Origin: a virus
IMG/VR virus record: IMGVR_UViG_3300025314_000086
Coordinates: 1 to 26,939 of that record
Direction: 5' to 3' (one strand)
DNA: 26,939 nucleotides
Under the pieces are notes generated by a model. It made no database searches, was not told where the DNA came from, and worked only from the letters and a program-made list of their open reading frames with translations. Positions 6,868-16,020 of this stretch are shown piece by piece (positions within the stretch are counted from its first letter, which is position 1; each line of letters starts with the position of its first letter). Made by a program: the position numbers and the translations under genes.

Positions 6868-8708
6868 CAGGAAGAGTTCTTGAATTAAATGACGTAATCC
6901 AACCTGATCAAATGGCAGTTAGAATAGCTGAACGTTGGGTTGAGTGGGATCTTCTTCGTGAAAATAAGAAGAAGGATTGGGAAGAACTCCGTCGTTATGT
7001 TTATGCTACGGATACTACTCAGACAACTAATTCACAATTACCTTGGAAGAATAAGACGACTATTCCAAAGTTATGTCAGATACGTGACAGTCTTTATTCC
7101 AACTATGTTGCATCAATGTTTCCTCAAAGAAAGTGGTTAATCTGGTCGGCAGATGAGAAAAAGTCAGATTCTGTTTTAAAAAGGGATTCGATTGTTAATT
7201 ATATGTCCTGGGCTATTGAACAACCTTCATTCAAAAATGAAATTGATAAAATTGTTTTAGATTATATTGATTTTGGAAATTGTTTTGCAACTTTTGAATG
7301 GTTAGATCAACGGGTAGAACGTGAGTCAGATGTTCAGACAGGTTTTGTAGGACCGGCTGCAAGACGTATTAGCCCTTTGGATATTGTATTCAATCCAGTT
7401 GCAGAGAATTTTGAGTCTTCCCCCAAGATTATTAGATCTTTGGTTTCTATAGGAGAATTGAGAGAACTTTTACAACGAATGTCCACCGATGAGAATATAG
7501 CTGAGTACGAAGAGTTATGGAAATATTTCAGGGATATTCGCGGAAATGCAACTTCTTTTGAAGGCGAGTGGCTTCAGAAAGATAATTTATATCAAGTAGA
7601 TGGTTTTACGTCCTTTAGAGATTATCTTAGAAGTGATATTGCTGAAATTTTAACTTTTTACGGAGATTTATACGATCCGCTTACAGATATGTTTTATAAA
7701 AATCACGTAATAACAATAGTTGACCGTCATAAATTAATAGGAAATAAACCTAATCCAAGTTTCTTTGGATATCCGCCTATATTTCATACTTCTTGGCGAA
7801 AGAAACAGGATAATCTTTGGGGAATGGGACCATTAGATAATTTAGTGGGTCTTCAGTATCGCATGGATCATGTTGAGAATATGAAGGCTGATGTATTTGA
7901 TTTAATTACTTTTCCAGTGCAAAAGGTCAAAGGTTTTGTCGAAGCATACACATGGCAACCTGGAGAAAAGATCTTTTTAGGAGATGAAGGTGATGTAGAT
8001 TTAGTCGTTCCTCATGTTAATGCTCTTCAAGCTAATTTCGAGATTCAGAATATTGAACGGTTAATGGAAGAGATGGCAGGAGCGCCTAGAGAAGCGATGG
8101 GTTTTAGAACTCCTGGTGAAAAGACTAAATATGAAGTACAACGTTTAGAAAATGCTGCTGCAAGAATATTTCAGAATAAAATACGTCAATTTGAAGAGCA
8201 ATTAGTCGAACCTCTTCTTAATTCTATGTTGGAGTTGGCGCGACGTAATTTATCAGGAACTATTTCAATGCGCATTTTTGATGATGAATTAAAAGTGGCC
8301 TCTTTTCAAGATCTAAGTCCAGAAGATATTACGGGAGTAGGTAGGATTAGGCCGATTGCAGCTCGACATTTTGCAGAACAAGCTGAATTAATCCAGAATA
8401 TTACTAATTTAACAAACTCTAATTTGTGGCCTACTGTTCAGATGCATTTTTCATCGGTTAAATTGGCAAAGATTTTAGAAGATATTTTTAATTTAAAAGA
8501 TTATGGAGTGGTTTTACCTTATGTCTCTCTATCTGAAAGGGCGGATGCACAAAAATATATGAATGTCCTTGAGGAACAGATTGCTATGGAAACCTCGACT
8601 ACTTCTGGAATTGGAGAGGATCTTGATCTTAGTGAGATGGATCAAATGATGAACATGGGCAAGGAACAAACTAAAGATGAAGAGAATACTACAGGATTGG
8701 CTGCGTAA
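6864..8708 (+). CDS. Portal (head-tail connector) protein
   Basis: This is the dodecameric portal that forms the DNA entry vertex and the docking site for TerL and tail. The 614-residue length, position directly after TerL and before the scaffold, and the sequence fit podovirus-type portals. An N-terminal helical region (RIAERWVEWDLLRENKKKDW) is followed by a beta/alpha core. Around residue 400-440 comes the stretch MEEMAGAPREAMGFRTPGEK and a long helix with FQNKIRQFEEQLVEPLLNSM. The C-terminus is acidic and Met-rich. The TTG at 6864 overlaps the terL stop; the next Met is residue 17, so UUG is the better start. It ends with a one-base overlap with the next gene. Confidence 0.9.
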   Translation: MTGRVLELNDVIQPDQMAVRIAERWVEWDLLRENKKKDWEELRRYVYATDTTQTTNSQLPWKNKTTIPKLCQIRDSLYSNYVASMFPQRKWLIWSADEKKSDSVLKRDSIVNYMSWAIEQPSFKNEIDKIVLDYIDFGNCFATFEWLDQRVERESDVQTGFVGPAARRISPLDIVFNPVAENFESSPKIIRSLVSIGELRELLQRMSTDENIAEYEELWKYFRDIRGNATSFEGEWLQKDNLYQVDGFTSFRDYLRSDIAEILTFYGDLYDPLTDMFYKNHVITIVDRHKLIGNKPNPSFFGYPPIFHTSWRKKQDNLWGMGPLDNLVGLQYRMDHVENMKADVFDLITFPVQKVKGFVEAYTWQPGEKIFLGDEGDVDLVVPHVNALQANFEIQNIERLMEEMAGAPREAMGFRTPGEKTKYEVQRLENAAARIFQNKIRQFEEQLVEPLLNSMLELARRNLSGTISMRIFDDELKVASFQDLSPEDITGVGRIRPIAARHFAEQAELIQNITNLTNSNLWPTVQMHFSSVKLAKILEDIFNLKDYGVVLPYVSLSERADAQKYMNVLEEQIAMETSTTSGIGEDLDLSEMDQMMNMGKEQTKDEENTTGLAA

Positions 8709-8971
8709 TGTACACAGTCTGGACTAAACACCTTCAAGACCAGGGAGAGAAAACTAAGCTTGAGAATTCTATTCTTAGTGCTAAATCCGTTCTTGATCGT
8801 TTACATGATATTTTAGAAGAAGATGAAAAAGGTTTGGACAGATCTGAGTCAGATATAAAAACCTTTGATACTCCTGGATGGGAGTTTAAACAAGCATATA
8901 AAAATGGATATCGTGCATGTCTAAATATGTTAAAAACATTAGTTAATTTAGATTTGCAAAAACAATTATAA
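8708..8971 (+). CDS. Small protein between portal and scaffold, 87 aa
   Basis: It starts at a TAATG overlap with the portal gene. The product is helical and charged, with a Glu/Asp-rich middle (DILEEDEKGLDRSESD) and a conserved-looking C-terminal segment TPGWEFKQAYKNGYRACLNM at about 56-75. Similar small ORFs occur between portal and scaffold genes of marine-type podoviruses, without known function. A head-assembly accessory role is possible from its position only. Confidence 0.65.
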   Translation: MYTVWTKHLQDQGEKTKLENSILSAKSVLDRLHDILEEDEKGLDRSESDIKTFDTPGWEFKQAYKNGYRACLNMLKTLVNLDLQKQL

Positions 8972-8983
8972 GCGAGGAAATAA

Positions 8984-9802
8984 ATGACCGATAGTTTATT
9001 AAACGAAGACCAAAATTTTACTCCAAATATAGACCCTGATAAAAATTATCTTGAAGAGCTTACCAGTGATGGGAAGAAATTTGATAAGAGCAAATATGCT
9101 TCCGAACAAGAATGGTTACAAGCTCTTGCCAAAGGTAAATATGTATCTGATTTGTACGTCGATCACTTAGAAAAGCGCTTAGATGAAATGCGCGAAGACT
9201 ATACAAAAATCAGAGAAGAATATAACGCGGGACCGAAGCTGCAGGAATTATTAGATCAACTCTCCAAACAGCAACTTACAAGTAGGAATAACCTTGGCCC
9301 GAACGAAGATGATCATCCGCCCGACAAATCTAACCTTTCTGATTCTAGTTTTGATTTTAAAGAAGTTGAGAGTCTTGTTTTGTCAAAAATTCAAGAACAT
9401 GAAAATTCTAAAAAACAAAATGAGAATTTTGATTTAGTTAGAAATAAATTAAAAGAACGTTATGGTTCTGATTATCAGAACGTTCTAAAAGAACAGATAG
9501 AGTCTTTAGGATTAACAGAAGATTTTGTTAATGATCTTGCTAAAAAACATCCTACAGTTTTGTATAGAACTCTAGGTTTAGATAAAGATGAAAGACGTGA
9601 AAATTTCAGTTCTCCTCCGCGATCTAATGTAAGAAGTGACTCCTTTTTACCTCAAGTACAAAAACGTACTTGGGCATATTATCAAAAGATGCGGAAAGAG
9701 AATCCTAAACTTTATCACAATCCTAAAACAATTGTTCAAATGCATGAAGACGCCAGAGAACTTGGCGCAGACTTTGAAGATGGTGATTTTCATTCCATTT
9801 GA
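8984..9802 (+). CDS. Capsid scaffolding protein
   Basis: The 272-residue product is hydrophilic and highly charged. It has coiled-coil-prone helices at about 52-95 and 120-160, a flexible Pro/Asp/Ser-rich linker near 105-118, and a basic Tyr-rich C-terminal part (KRTWAYYQKMRKENPKLYHN). It lacks hydrophobic core sequence. Its position between portal and major capsid genes is the standard place for the assembly scaffold (T7 gp9 equivalent), which directs prohead formation and is later lost. The ribosome site GCGAGGAAATAA precedes the ATG. No protease motif is visible, so a scaffold-protease fusion is unlikely. Confidence 0.75.
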   Translation: MTDSLLNEDQNFTPNIDPDKNYLEELTSDGKKFDKSKYASEQEWLQALAKGKYVSDLYVDHLEKRLDEMREDYTKIREEYNAGPKLQELLDQLSKQQLTSRNNLGPNEDDHPPDKSNLSDSSFDFKEVESLVLSKIQEHENSKKQNENFDLVRNKLKERYGSDYQNVLKEQIESLGLTEDFVNDLAKKHPTVLYRTLGLDKDERRENFSSPPRSNVRSDSFLPQVQKRTWAYYQKMRKENPKLYHNPKTIVQMHEDARELGADFEDGDFHSI

Positions 9803-9829
9803 ATATAACTAAATTAAGGAGACTAACTA

Positions 9830-10786
9830 ATGGCTAGTGGCTTTACAATTGCTACTAATGAGCATCTTTCAAGAAGCAATCTTTATACTAGGCAGCTTAA
9901 AGAATTGCTCTTAGATGATTTGTATGCCATGCGGTTTGTCAAAGTTTTAACAGATTTCCCTGACGGCGCTACGTTTAATATTCCTAGCGTCGGTGAGGCT
10001 GAAACTGCTGATTTCGCTGAAGGTCAGTCCATCAAATACAATAAGATGGATACTGGTAATTTTACCTTTAGTTTTGATCAGTATAAGTATTCAGGACTTG
10101 CTATGTCAGAGAAGTTTAAGAGGGACAGTTATTATTCTAACGAAGTGTTAGCTATGTTTGTTCCCCGTGAACATCGTGCTTTGATGGAAGCTGTTGAAAC
10201 TAGAGTTCTCTCACGAGGGCCTAATACACAAACTGCAAGTAATGCAAATCAAATAAATGGCGCTGATCACCGTTGGGTTGGTTCCGGTACTAATGAAGCA
10301 ATGGCACCTGTCGATTTTGCGAAGGCACTGCATTCTTTAACGAAGGCAAATGTTCCTTTAACGAATCTAATTGCTGTTGTGGATCCTTCTGTTGCGTATT
10401 CATTACAAACGCAACCGAATATTATTAACATGCTTTCACCAATGCCTATGTATGAAGATGTAGTCAAGGCTGGAATGGTTACTGGATTTAAATTCAGGTT
10501 TAACCTTTTCGGATTCGACGTTTATGTTTCTAACTATCTTCCTTCGGGCATTTCAGAAACTGTTGGTAGTAAGACCGTAACAACTGGTGTGGCAAATCAA
10601 TTCTTCTCAGCGACTGCTGGCGACACTCTTCCAATTGTGGGAGGGTTTAGACAGCCGCCGACTGTGCAATCGAAGTTTAACATCGACTTGCAACAGATGG
10701 AGTACGTTACGATTGCCGAATACGGATTCAAGCTCTATCGTCCTGAAAATATGGTCGTTGTCCTCACGGACACGGACGTCGTGTAA
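9830..10786 (+). CDS. Major capsid protein (HK97 fold)
   Basis: This would be the main shell subunit. It is 318 residues, with an N-terminal arm followed by PDGATFNIPSVG (about 43-54), typical of the E-loop/P-domain entry of HK97-fold capsid proteins. A helical P-domain segment lies around 105-130 (EVLAMFVPREHRALMEAVET), and the C-terminal beta-rich A-domain ends in GFKLYRPENMVVVLTDT. It follows the scaffold gene and has the strongest ribosome site in the window (TAAGGAG at 9815-9821, 8 bases from the ATG), as expected for the most abundant protein. Codons in its 3' half use C-ending triplets more than neighbouring genes, consistent with selection for high expression. No cross-linking residues are assigned. 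Confidence 0.9.
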   Translation: MASGFTIATNEHLSRSNLYTRQLKELLLDDLYAMRFVKVLTDFPDGATFNIPSVGEAETADFAEGQSIKYNKMDTGNFTFSFDQYKYSGLAMSEKFKRDSYYSNEVLAMFVPREHRALMEAVETRVLSRGPNTQTASNANQINGADHRWVGSGTNEAMAPVDFAKALHSLTKANVPLTNLIAVVDPSVAYSLQTQPNIINMLSPMPMYEDVVKAGMVTGFKFRFNLFGFDVYVSNYLPSGISETVGSKTVTTGVANQFFSATAGDTLPIVGGFRQPPTVQSKFNIDLQQMEYVTIAEYGFKLYRPENMVVVLTDTDVV

Positions 10787-10798
10787 TAGGAGAGTAAC

Positions 10799-11287
10799 AT
10801 GGGATGGCTAAATAGTGATGGCTTGTACCTGGAATTTGGTACGGCCAAAGCGACTGCTAATACAGCAGGCGAATATATTACCACTGGTGCTCTTCGTGAA
10901 ATTGAAGTTAAGATTGATCTGACTACTTTGGGCACTAGTCCAGCAATTCAATCAGATACAGTCTTTATTCCTGCGGGCGTCAGAATTGAAGAAGTGGAGA
11001 TCGTCACACAGACGGCGGCTACTTCGGGAGGTTCTGCTGTTCTTAATGTCGGTTTAATTCAGACTGATCGTTCCACAGCAATTGATGTTGATGGACTTAT
11101 TGCAGCTATTGCGATTACATCGCATGATGCAGCCGGTGAGAAAACGGTTCTTCGAGTTGGATCTACTGGCGCAGGTGCTTTGATTGGCACGACTACTGCG
11201 AATGTAGGAATGCTTGTGGCAGATTATGATACTGCGGCGTACACCGCTGGTGTTATTTATGTGCGCATTCGTTACTACAGACCATAA
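10799..11287 (+). CDS. Putative capsid decoration/cement protein, 162 aa
   Basis: The gene lies 12 bases after the major capsid gene with its own AGGAGA ribosome site (10788-10793). The product is small, Ala/Thr/Gly-rich and almost entirely beta. It has no Cys, membrane or enzyme motif, and ends in a strand IYVRIRYYRP. Small abundant beta proteins just downstream of the capsid gene often decorate or stabilise the shell. The call rests on position and composition, not on a recognised family. The hairpin at 11303-11334 follows it. Confidence 0.6.
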   Translation: MGWLNSDGLYLEFGTAKATANTAGEYITTGALREIEVKIDLTTLGTSPAIQSDTVFIPAGVRIEEVEIVTQTAATSGGSAVLNVGLIQTDRSTAIDVDGLIAAIAITSHDAAGEKTVLRVGSTGAGALIGTTTANVGMLVADYDTAAYTAGVIYVRIRYYRP

Positions 11288-11302
11288 GGGCACTTATTAA
11301 CA

Positions 11303-11334
11303 ATGGGGAGGAGAGCTTTTGCTCTCCCCTCCAT
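11303..11334. terminator. Strong hairpin after the capsid-decoration genes
   Basis: A 14-bp stem with a TTTT loop forms between 11303-11316 and 11321-11334. The seven loop-proximal pairs are perfect (GGAGAGC/GCTCTCC); then there is one A/C mismatch and one G-T wobble. No T-tract follows on either strand, so it is not a classic intrinsic terminator. More likely it is a leaky attenuator, an RNase processing site or an mRNA-stabilising structure that adjusts capsid against tail expression. Confidence 0.55.
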
Positions 11335-11349
11335 AAAATGGAGAAATAA

Positions 11350-11877
11350 ATGGCAACTAATGTTGATCTTGGAGGGTTAGACCTCATTGTAAATAACATT
11401 AGGACTGGAGCTTCTGCTCCGAGTCAAGCTGGAACGTATCAAGCAACGGATGCAGATAGATATGTTGCTGCAGGATCTACATTAACTTTGACTGTCGCAA
11501 GTCATAATAAAAAAGTTATTAAGTTGGATACTGCTGCAGGAAGTACTGTAACTCTTCCTGCTTCAACAGGTTCTGGAGCTTTATTTAGATTTATTGTAAC
11601 TGTAATTGCAACGAGTAATAATCATATTATTAAAGTGGCAAATGCAAATGACGTTATGGCTGGTGTTATCTTTTCAATGGATGATACTTCAGCTAATGCG
11701 GTTGCTTTTGCTGCGGGTTCGACAGCAGATACGATTACCCTAAATAGAACAACTACAGGTTCTGTTACTAAGGGTGAGTGGATTGAAATCGAAGATATTG
11801 CCGTTAATTTGTGGCATGTCAAAGGTTTTGTCACGAATTCAGGTACGCCTGCATCACAGTTCTCAGCTACTGTGTAA
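11350..11877 (+). CDS. Putative head/decoration protein, 175 aa
   Basis: The ATG is preceded by GGAGAAATAA. The product is beta-rich. Its N-terminal segment (VDLGGLDLIVNNIRTGASAP) may act as an anchor. A core follows with VIKLDTAAGSTVTLPASTGS at about 57-76 and repeated TIT/ITLN strands near 135. That core resembles beta-helix or jelly-roll phage virion proteins in which a time-zero constant profile is predicted for each subunit. No enzyme motif is seen. It is isolated between two hairpins (11303-11334 and 11892-11912), unlike all other genes in the cluster, and so may be expressed at a different level. Decoration function is inferred from position. Confidence 0.55.
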   Translation: MATNVDLGGLDLIVNNIRTGASAPSQAGTYQATDADRYVAAGSTLTLTVASHNKKVIKLDTAAGSTVTLPASTGSGALFRFIVTVIATSNNHIIKVANANDVMAGVIFSMDDTSANAVAFAAGSTADTITLNRTTTGSVTKGEWIEIEDIAVNLWHVKGFVTNSGTPASQFSATV

Positions 11878-11891
11878 TAATGTTAATCGGG

Positions 11892-11912
11892 AGTCCCTGG
11901 TCAACAGGGACT
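11892..11912. terminator. Perfect 8-bp hairpin before the gp11-like gene
   Basis: AGTCCCTG at 11892-11899 pairs perfectly with CAGGGACT at 11905-11912 around a GTCAA loop. Outer CGG/CCG bases could extend it across small bulges. There is no T-tract, so termination would be weak or factor-dependent. It sits in the 56-base gap between the decoration and tail genes, one of the largest gaps in the cluster, so a role in attenuating or processing the late mRNA is likely. Confidence 0.55.
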
Positions 11913-11933
11913 TTCCGGGCATAAGGATTTCAG

Positions 11934-12704
11934 ATGAAATATACACTTCTTCAAATGACACAGGAAATACTATCTAGTATGGATAGTGATGAAGTGAATT
12001 CTATTAACGATACGACTGAAGCACAACAAGTTGCTCGTTGTATTCGTCAGGCATACTATGATTTAATAGATGATTTAGATCCGCCTGAGCATTATAGCAT
12101 GTTTGAGTTAACAGATAGTGGGGACAATGCTAAACCAACACTTATGACTGTTCCTGCGGATATTAATTTAGTTCGATGGGTTAAGTACAATAAGATTGCA
12201 AATGGGGAGACTGCTCCCAATTACCAATATATAGAATTTCTTCCTATGGATGATTTTCTTAGAATGATGTATAATTTAAATATAGACGAATCTAATATAG
12301 CTTCTTTTGACATTACAATAGATTCGGATAGTATCGCGGTTAATTATATAAACGACCATTCACCGACTTATTATACTTGTTTTGGAGATGATAATACATT
12401 AATTTTTGATAGTTATGATGTCGCTGTTGATACTCGTCTTGCAAAAGCTAAAACTATTTGTTACGGAAAGAAATTAATTACATTTTCTTTGTCAGATAGT
12501 ACTACTCCAGATTTGGATGAACCCTATTTTGTAAGATTATTGAACGAAGCGAAGTTATTGACTTTCGCTGAACTAAAATCAACGGATCATGCAATTGCTA
12601 ACAGAAATGCACGAAGATCCAGAACTAAATCAGAAGCTAGAAAATATCGAGTTAAAAAAGAAAGTTATTTTGATCAATTACCTAATTTTAGTAGAAAAGG
12701 TTAA
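11934..12704 (+). CDS. Tail tubular protein A-like (T7 gp11-like) adaptor
   Basis: The 256-residue product has the layout of podovirus head-tail adaptors. An N-terminal helix (TLLQMTQEILSSMDSDEV) precedes TTEAQQVARCIRQAYYDLID at about 30-49. Then comes a beta domain with LMTVPADINLVRWVKYN near 63-79, and a long basic C-terminal helical region (RNARRSRTKSEARKYRVKKE). Such proteins form the ring joining the portal to the nozzle. It has an AAGGA ribosome site at 11923-11927 and is followed by a fibre-like gene and a gp12-like gene, which supports the call. Identification is by pattern and synteny. Confidence 0.75.
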   Translation: MKYTLLQMTQEILSSMDSDEVNSINDTTEAQQVARCIRQAYYDLIDDLDPPEHYSMFELTDSGDNAKPTLMTVPADINLVRWVKYNKIANGETAPNYQYIEFLPMDDFLRMMYNLNIDESNIASFDITIDSDSIAVNYINDHSPTYYTCFGDDNTLIFDSYDVAVDTRLAKAKTICYGKKLITFSLSDSTTPDLDEPYFVRLLNEAKLLTFAELKSTDHAIANRNARRSRTKSEARKYRVKKESYFDQLPNFSRKG

Positions 12705-12707
12705 CTA

Positions 12708-13394
12708 ATGGCTGATACTGCACATAAAAATATAACTGGAGTAGATTTGCACGAACCTAAAGGAGTTTCTACTGCTTCTTCAGGACAAGTTTATACTGCG
12801 AACGGTTCTGGCTCAGGTTCTTGGACAATGCCTACGACTCCTGGCCTAGTTTTAATTAAGAGTCAATCGGTCTCTGCTGTAACTGAGGTTGATTTTGTTA
12901 ATGGTGTTTCTGGGGTGGTTCTTGATAATACATATGATGACTATCGTTTTGTTTTATCAGGCATTACTGTAAGTACTGTTGATTCGGATATTTATATGCG
13001 CGTCGGTACAGGAGGAGGACCGACTTATCAAACGTCTGCGTATTCAAATACTTCGGGTTATGGACGCTATGATGGAAGTGCTTGGACTACTAATTTAGCT
13101 CAGAACGGACTTTCAGAGATATTGCTGTCTGTTACTTATCTTGCAGGTCTTGGGCTGGGTGGGAGTTCTGAAGCTCAATTAAGATGTTGTATTGAGTTCT
13201 CAAATCCAGACGCAGCCGTATTTCATACATTTTTGTACTCTACTACATACGTGGCATCGACAAAGACGAGTACGGGGTGTATTTATGGAAGTGCGTTTTG
13301 GGATAGTGCCACAGCTATAACGGCTATTAGGTTCTTACCAAGTACAGGGACTTTCTCTGGACGCTTTTCTCTTTATGGATATAAATACGCATAA
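12708..13394 (+). CDS. Short tail or head fibre-like protein, 228 aa
   Basis: The N-terminus carries HKNITGVDLHEPKG (residues 6-19) followed by a Ser/Gly linker and GQVYTANGSGSGSW. I know this as a recurrent virion-anchor pattern at the start of phage fibre-like proteins. The remaining 180 residues are beta-rich with a Ser/Thr/Gly-rich surface and end in FSLYGYKYA, a typical end of a receptor-binding or fibre-tip domain. It lies between the gp11-like and gp12-like genes, so it probably attaches at the tail hub. It overlaps the next start by one base. Receptor binding is inferred. Confidence 0.65.
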   Translation: MADTAHKNITGVDLHEPKGVSTASSGQVYTANGSGSGSWTMPTTPGLVLIKSQSVSAVTEVDFVNGVSGVVLDNTYDDYRFVLSGITVSTVDSDIYMRVGTGGGPTYQTSAYSNTSGYGRYDGSAWTTNLAQNGLSEILLSVTYLAGLGLGGSSEAQLRCCIEFSNPDAAVFHTFLYSTTYVASTKTSTGCIYGSAFWDSATAITAIRFLPSTGTFSGRFSLYGYKYA

Positions 13395-15511
13395 TGCCTA
13401 GACAAGCTGCTGTTTCTGTTGATAATAACTTTACTAAAGGCTTGATTACAGAAGCTTCTGGATTGAATTTTCCAGAAAATGCTTGTACTGAAACGTATAA
13501 TTGTGTATTTGATCAAACAGGTTCTGTGTCTAGACGTTTAGGAATTGATTTTGAATTAAATTACTTAGAAACTGCCATCACAAAAACAGGAGCTGCAATA
13601 TCTTCGTTTTTGTGGAAAAATGTTGCGGGCGATGGAAGAACAACCTTATATGCAATCCAAATAGGAGAGGAATTACATTTTTGGGATGTTACTGAGACGG
13701 AATCTCCTAGTAATGGATATATAGCAGATACAGTTGATGTATCTGTTTTTCAGGTTTCTGGGGCACCGTCGATTATAGATACTGAATGTCAGTTTGCATC
13801 TGGAGGTGGATATTTATTTGTTTCACATCCGTATTGTGAACCATTTTTTGTATCTTACAATACATCTACAAATGTTTTTACAGCTACTCAAATAAACATT
13901 AAAGTTAGAGATTTTGATGGTGTTGATGATGATTTGAGTATTGATGCACGGCCTTCGACATTATCAGATAATCATAAATATAATTTATTGAATCAGGGAT
14001 GGTTAACTGCTCATATCACTACTTGGGATGGAGCAAGAGCTGATTTTCCAAGTAATGCGGATGTATGGTGGCATTGGAAAGATTCCTCCGATAATTTCTC
14101 AACTACTTTAATTGATAAAATTTATTTAGGAAATTCCAAAGCTCCTTCTGGACATTATATTGTAGATGCATTCAATATGAATCGTAATGCAGCTTCTGGG
14201 TTAACGGGATTGCCTTCTACTACGTCTGGATATCAACGTCCTGGTACGGTTGCATTTTTTTCAGGAAGAGTGTTTTTCTCTGGAGTTAATTATACGGGAT
14301 ATTCAGCTAATATTTATTTTTCTAAAATACCCGATCATTTAAGATCTGACGTTCATATAACTAAAGATTTTGGGCAGTGTTACCAAAATAACGATCCTTC
14401 TTCGGAAGAAACATTCGATCTTCTGCCTTCAGATGGAGGTGTGATTGTTATTAACGATTGTGGGACTGTTTATAAATTGTGGCCTATGTCAGGAGGTTTG
14501 ACTGTATTTGCAACAAATGGCATTTGGTTGATCACTGGATCGCAGGGAATCGGTTTCACAGCCAATGATTACACAATACAAAAACTTTCCAGTATTAACG
14601 CAATTTCAGGAACATCATTCGTAGATGTTGCAGGTTTTCCTGCTTGGTGGAATGCAGAAGGAATTTATTCATTATCTAGCAGTCAGACGAGTATGTTTGA
14701 TGTAAAATCGTTAACAAATACTACGATAAATGCATTTTATGAAGATATTCCTCTTTCATCAAAAAAACAATCAAGAGGAGACTACGACATTGTTAATTCC
14801 ACTATTCAGTGGATTTATCGAAGTACGGAAGCAGGAACTACAGAAGAAGTATATCAATTTGATCGTATTTTAAATTTAAATACATTAGCAGGTGCTTTTT
14901 ATCCTTGGAGTGTATCTAATCAAGATGTAAAGATAAATTCTATTGTATCAATGAACAGTACTGGTGGATTGGTGGTCGTGAATGATGTTAAGACTGATGC
15001 TGGTAATTTTGTTAAAGATGATGCTGGAAATCAAATAGTTGTTTACGACATTCAAAGCACATCCGTATCTCCTAAATTTAAATATCTTGTAAGTTATGAC
15101 GCAGGCACACCATATAATTTTACTTTTGCAGAAGAAACCGACGATGCTTATGTAGACTGGGCCTCTTATGATACTGGAGTAAACTATACAAGTTATTTTA
15201 TCTCCGGGTATCGTATTCGTGGAAATGCAATTCTAGATGCTCAGGTAAATTATGTAGGTCTTTATGCGGATAACAACAGTCGATTTAATATTCGAGGTGT
15301 ATGGGACTATGCAAATACAGAGGACTCAGGAAGATGGTCCTACTCACAGATAGTTGATACCACCAATAATGCTAATTTTGATGTAGTTTATAAACGTAGA
15401 AAAATTAGAGGACGGGGGAAAGCAATTCAAATAAAAATTGAGTCTGAGTCGGGGTATGCTTTTTCTATAGTGGGTTGGAGTATGCTTGCAAGTGCAAATA
15501 GTTCACCTTAA
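13394..15511 (+). CDS. Tail tubular protein B-like nozzle (T7 gp12-like)
   Basis: The 705-residue product begins VDNNFTKGLITEASGLNFPENACTETYNC-type sequence with RRLGID soon after. This is the characteristic start of podovirus nozzle or stabilisation proteins (N..GL.TE...L..P......N...D..G...RR.G). The rest is beta-rich, as expected of the beta-propeller-like nozzle, with repeated Gly/Ser/Asp loops. It follows the gp11-like gene and precedes lysis genes. In T7-like virions six copies form the tail tube end through which DNA leaves. No enzymatic depolymerase motif is evident. Confidence 0.78.
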   Translation: MPRQAAVSVDNNFTKGLITEASGLNFPENACTETYNCVFDQTGSVSRRLGIDFELNYLETAITKTGAAISSFLWKNVAGDGRTTLYAIQIGEELHFWDVTETESPSNGYIADTVDVSVFQVSGAPSIIDTECQFASGGGYLFVSHPYCEPFFVSYNTSTNVFTATQINIKVRDFDGVDDDLSIDARPSTLSDNHKYNLLNQGWLTAHITTWDGARADFPSNADVWWHWKDSSDNFSTTLIDKIYLGNSKAPSGHYIVDAFNMNRNAASGLTGLPSTTSGYQRPGTVAFFSGRVFFSGVNYTGYSANIYFSKIPDHLRSDVHITKDFGQCYQNNDPSSEETFDLLPSDGGVIVINDCGTVYKLWPMSGGLTVFATNGIWLITGSQGIGFTANDYTIQKLSSINAISGTSFVDVAGFPAWWNAEGIYSLSSSQTSMFDVKSLTNTTINAFYEDIPLSSKKQSRGDYDIVNSTIQWIYRSTEAGTTEEVYQFDRILNLNTLAGAFYPWSVSNQDVKINSIVSMNSTGGLVVVNDVKTDAGNFVKDDAGNQIVVYDIQSTSVSPKFKYLVSYDAGTPYNFTFAEETDDAYVDWASYDTGVNYTSYFISGYRIRGNAILDAQVNYVGLYADNNSRFNIRGVWDYANTEDSGRWSYSQIVDTTNNANFDVVYKRRKIRGRGKAIQIKIESESGYAFSIVGWSMLASANSSP

Positions 15512-15534
15512 ATATCTTAAAAGAAAGGAATAAT

Positions 15535-16005
15535 ATGTGGCCTAAACAAACTTATGGAGAAATGACCAAATTCTTTGGCCCGATTGGTACTAATTTAAAA
15601 TACATTACAGTCCCAGAGAAGTATCCGTTAAAGTTGTATAATGGTTCAGAAAAATTACAAAAATTATATGTTAATAATAGGATTGCAGAACCTGTTATTA
15701 GAGTATTAAATAAAGTTCTGGAACATTATGGCTCAGATAAAATAAATAACTCAGGAATGGATTTATTCTTTGGTTGTTATAATCCACGTCGAATGCGTGG
15801 AGGCTCAAACTGGAGCACCCATGCCTGGGGAGCAGCTTTAGATTTTGATGCTGCTTATAACCCATTAAGATGGAAGAAAGATAGAGCTAGATTGGCCCGT
15901 CAATTTTATGATAAATGGTGGGAAATTTGGGAAGATGAGGGAGCAGTTTCTTTAGGACGTGTAAAAGATTTTGATTGGATGCATGTTCAATTCGCGCGAA
16001 TATAA
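15535..16005 (+). CDS. M15-type peptidoglycan peptidase endolysin
   Basis: The 156-residue product has the M15 (VanY/D-Ala-D-Ala or L-Ala-D-Glu peptidase) zinc site. It includes STHAWGAALDFD at 94-105 with ligands H96 and D103, and DWMH at 147-150 with the catalytic D147 and ligand H150. These proteases cut peptide links in peptidoglycan. There is no signal peptide, so release would need the holin encoded 15 bases downstream. No separate wall-binding domain is present, normal for Gram-negative hosts. The ribosome site AAAGGA precedes the ATG. Exact bond specificity cannot be told. Confidence 0.92.
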   Translation: MWPKQTYGEMTKFFGPIGTNLKYITVPEKYPLKLYNGSEKLQKLYVNNRIAEPVIRVLNKVLEHYGSDKINNSGMDLFFGCYNPRRMRGGSNWSTHAWGAALDFDAAYNPLRWKKDRARLARQFYDKWWEIWEDEGAVSLGRVKDFDWMHVQFARI

Positions 16006-16020
16006 ATATGGAGAAAATTT

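Noticed and set aside
10735-11293. Leftward frames opposite capsid and decoration genes
   Set aside because: Antisense shadows of strong coding genes; composition reflects the opposite strand.
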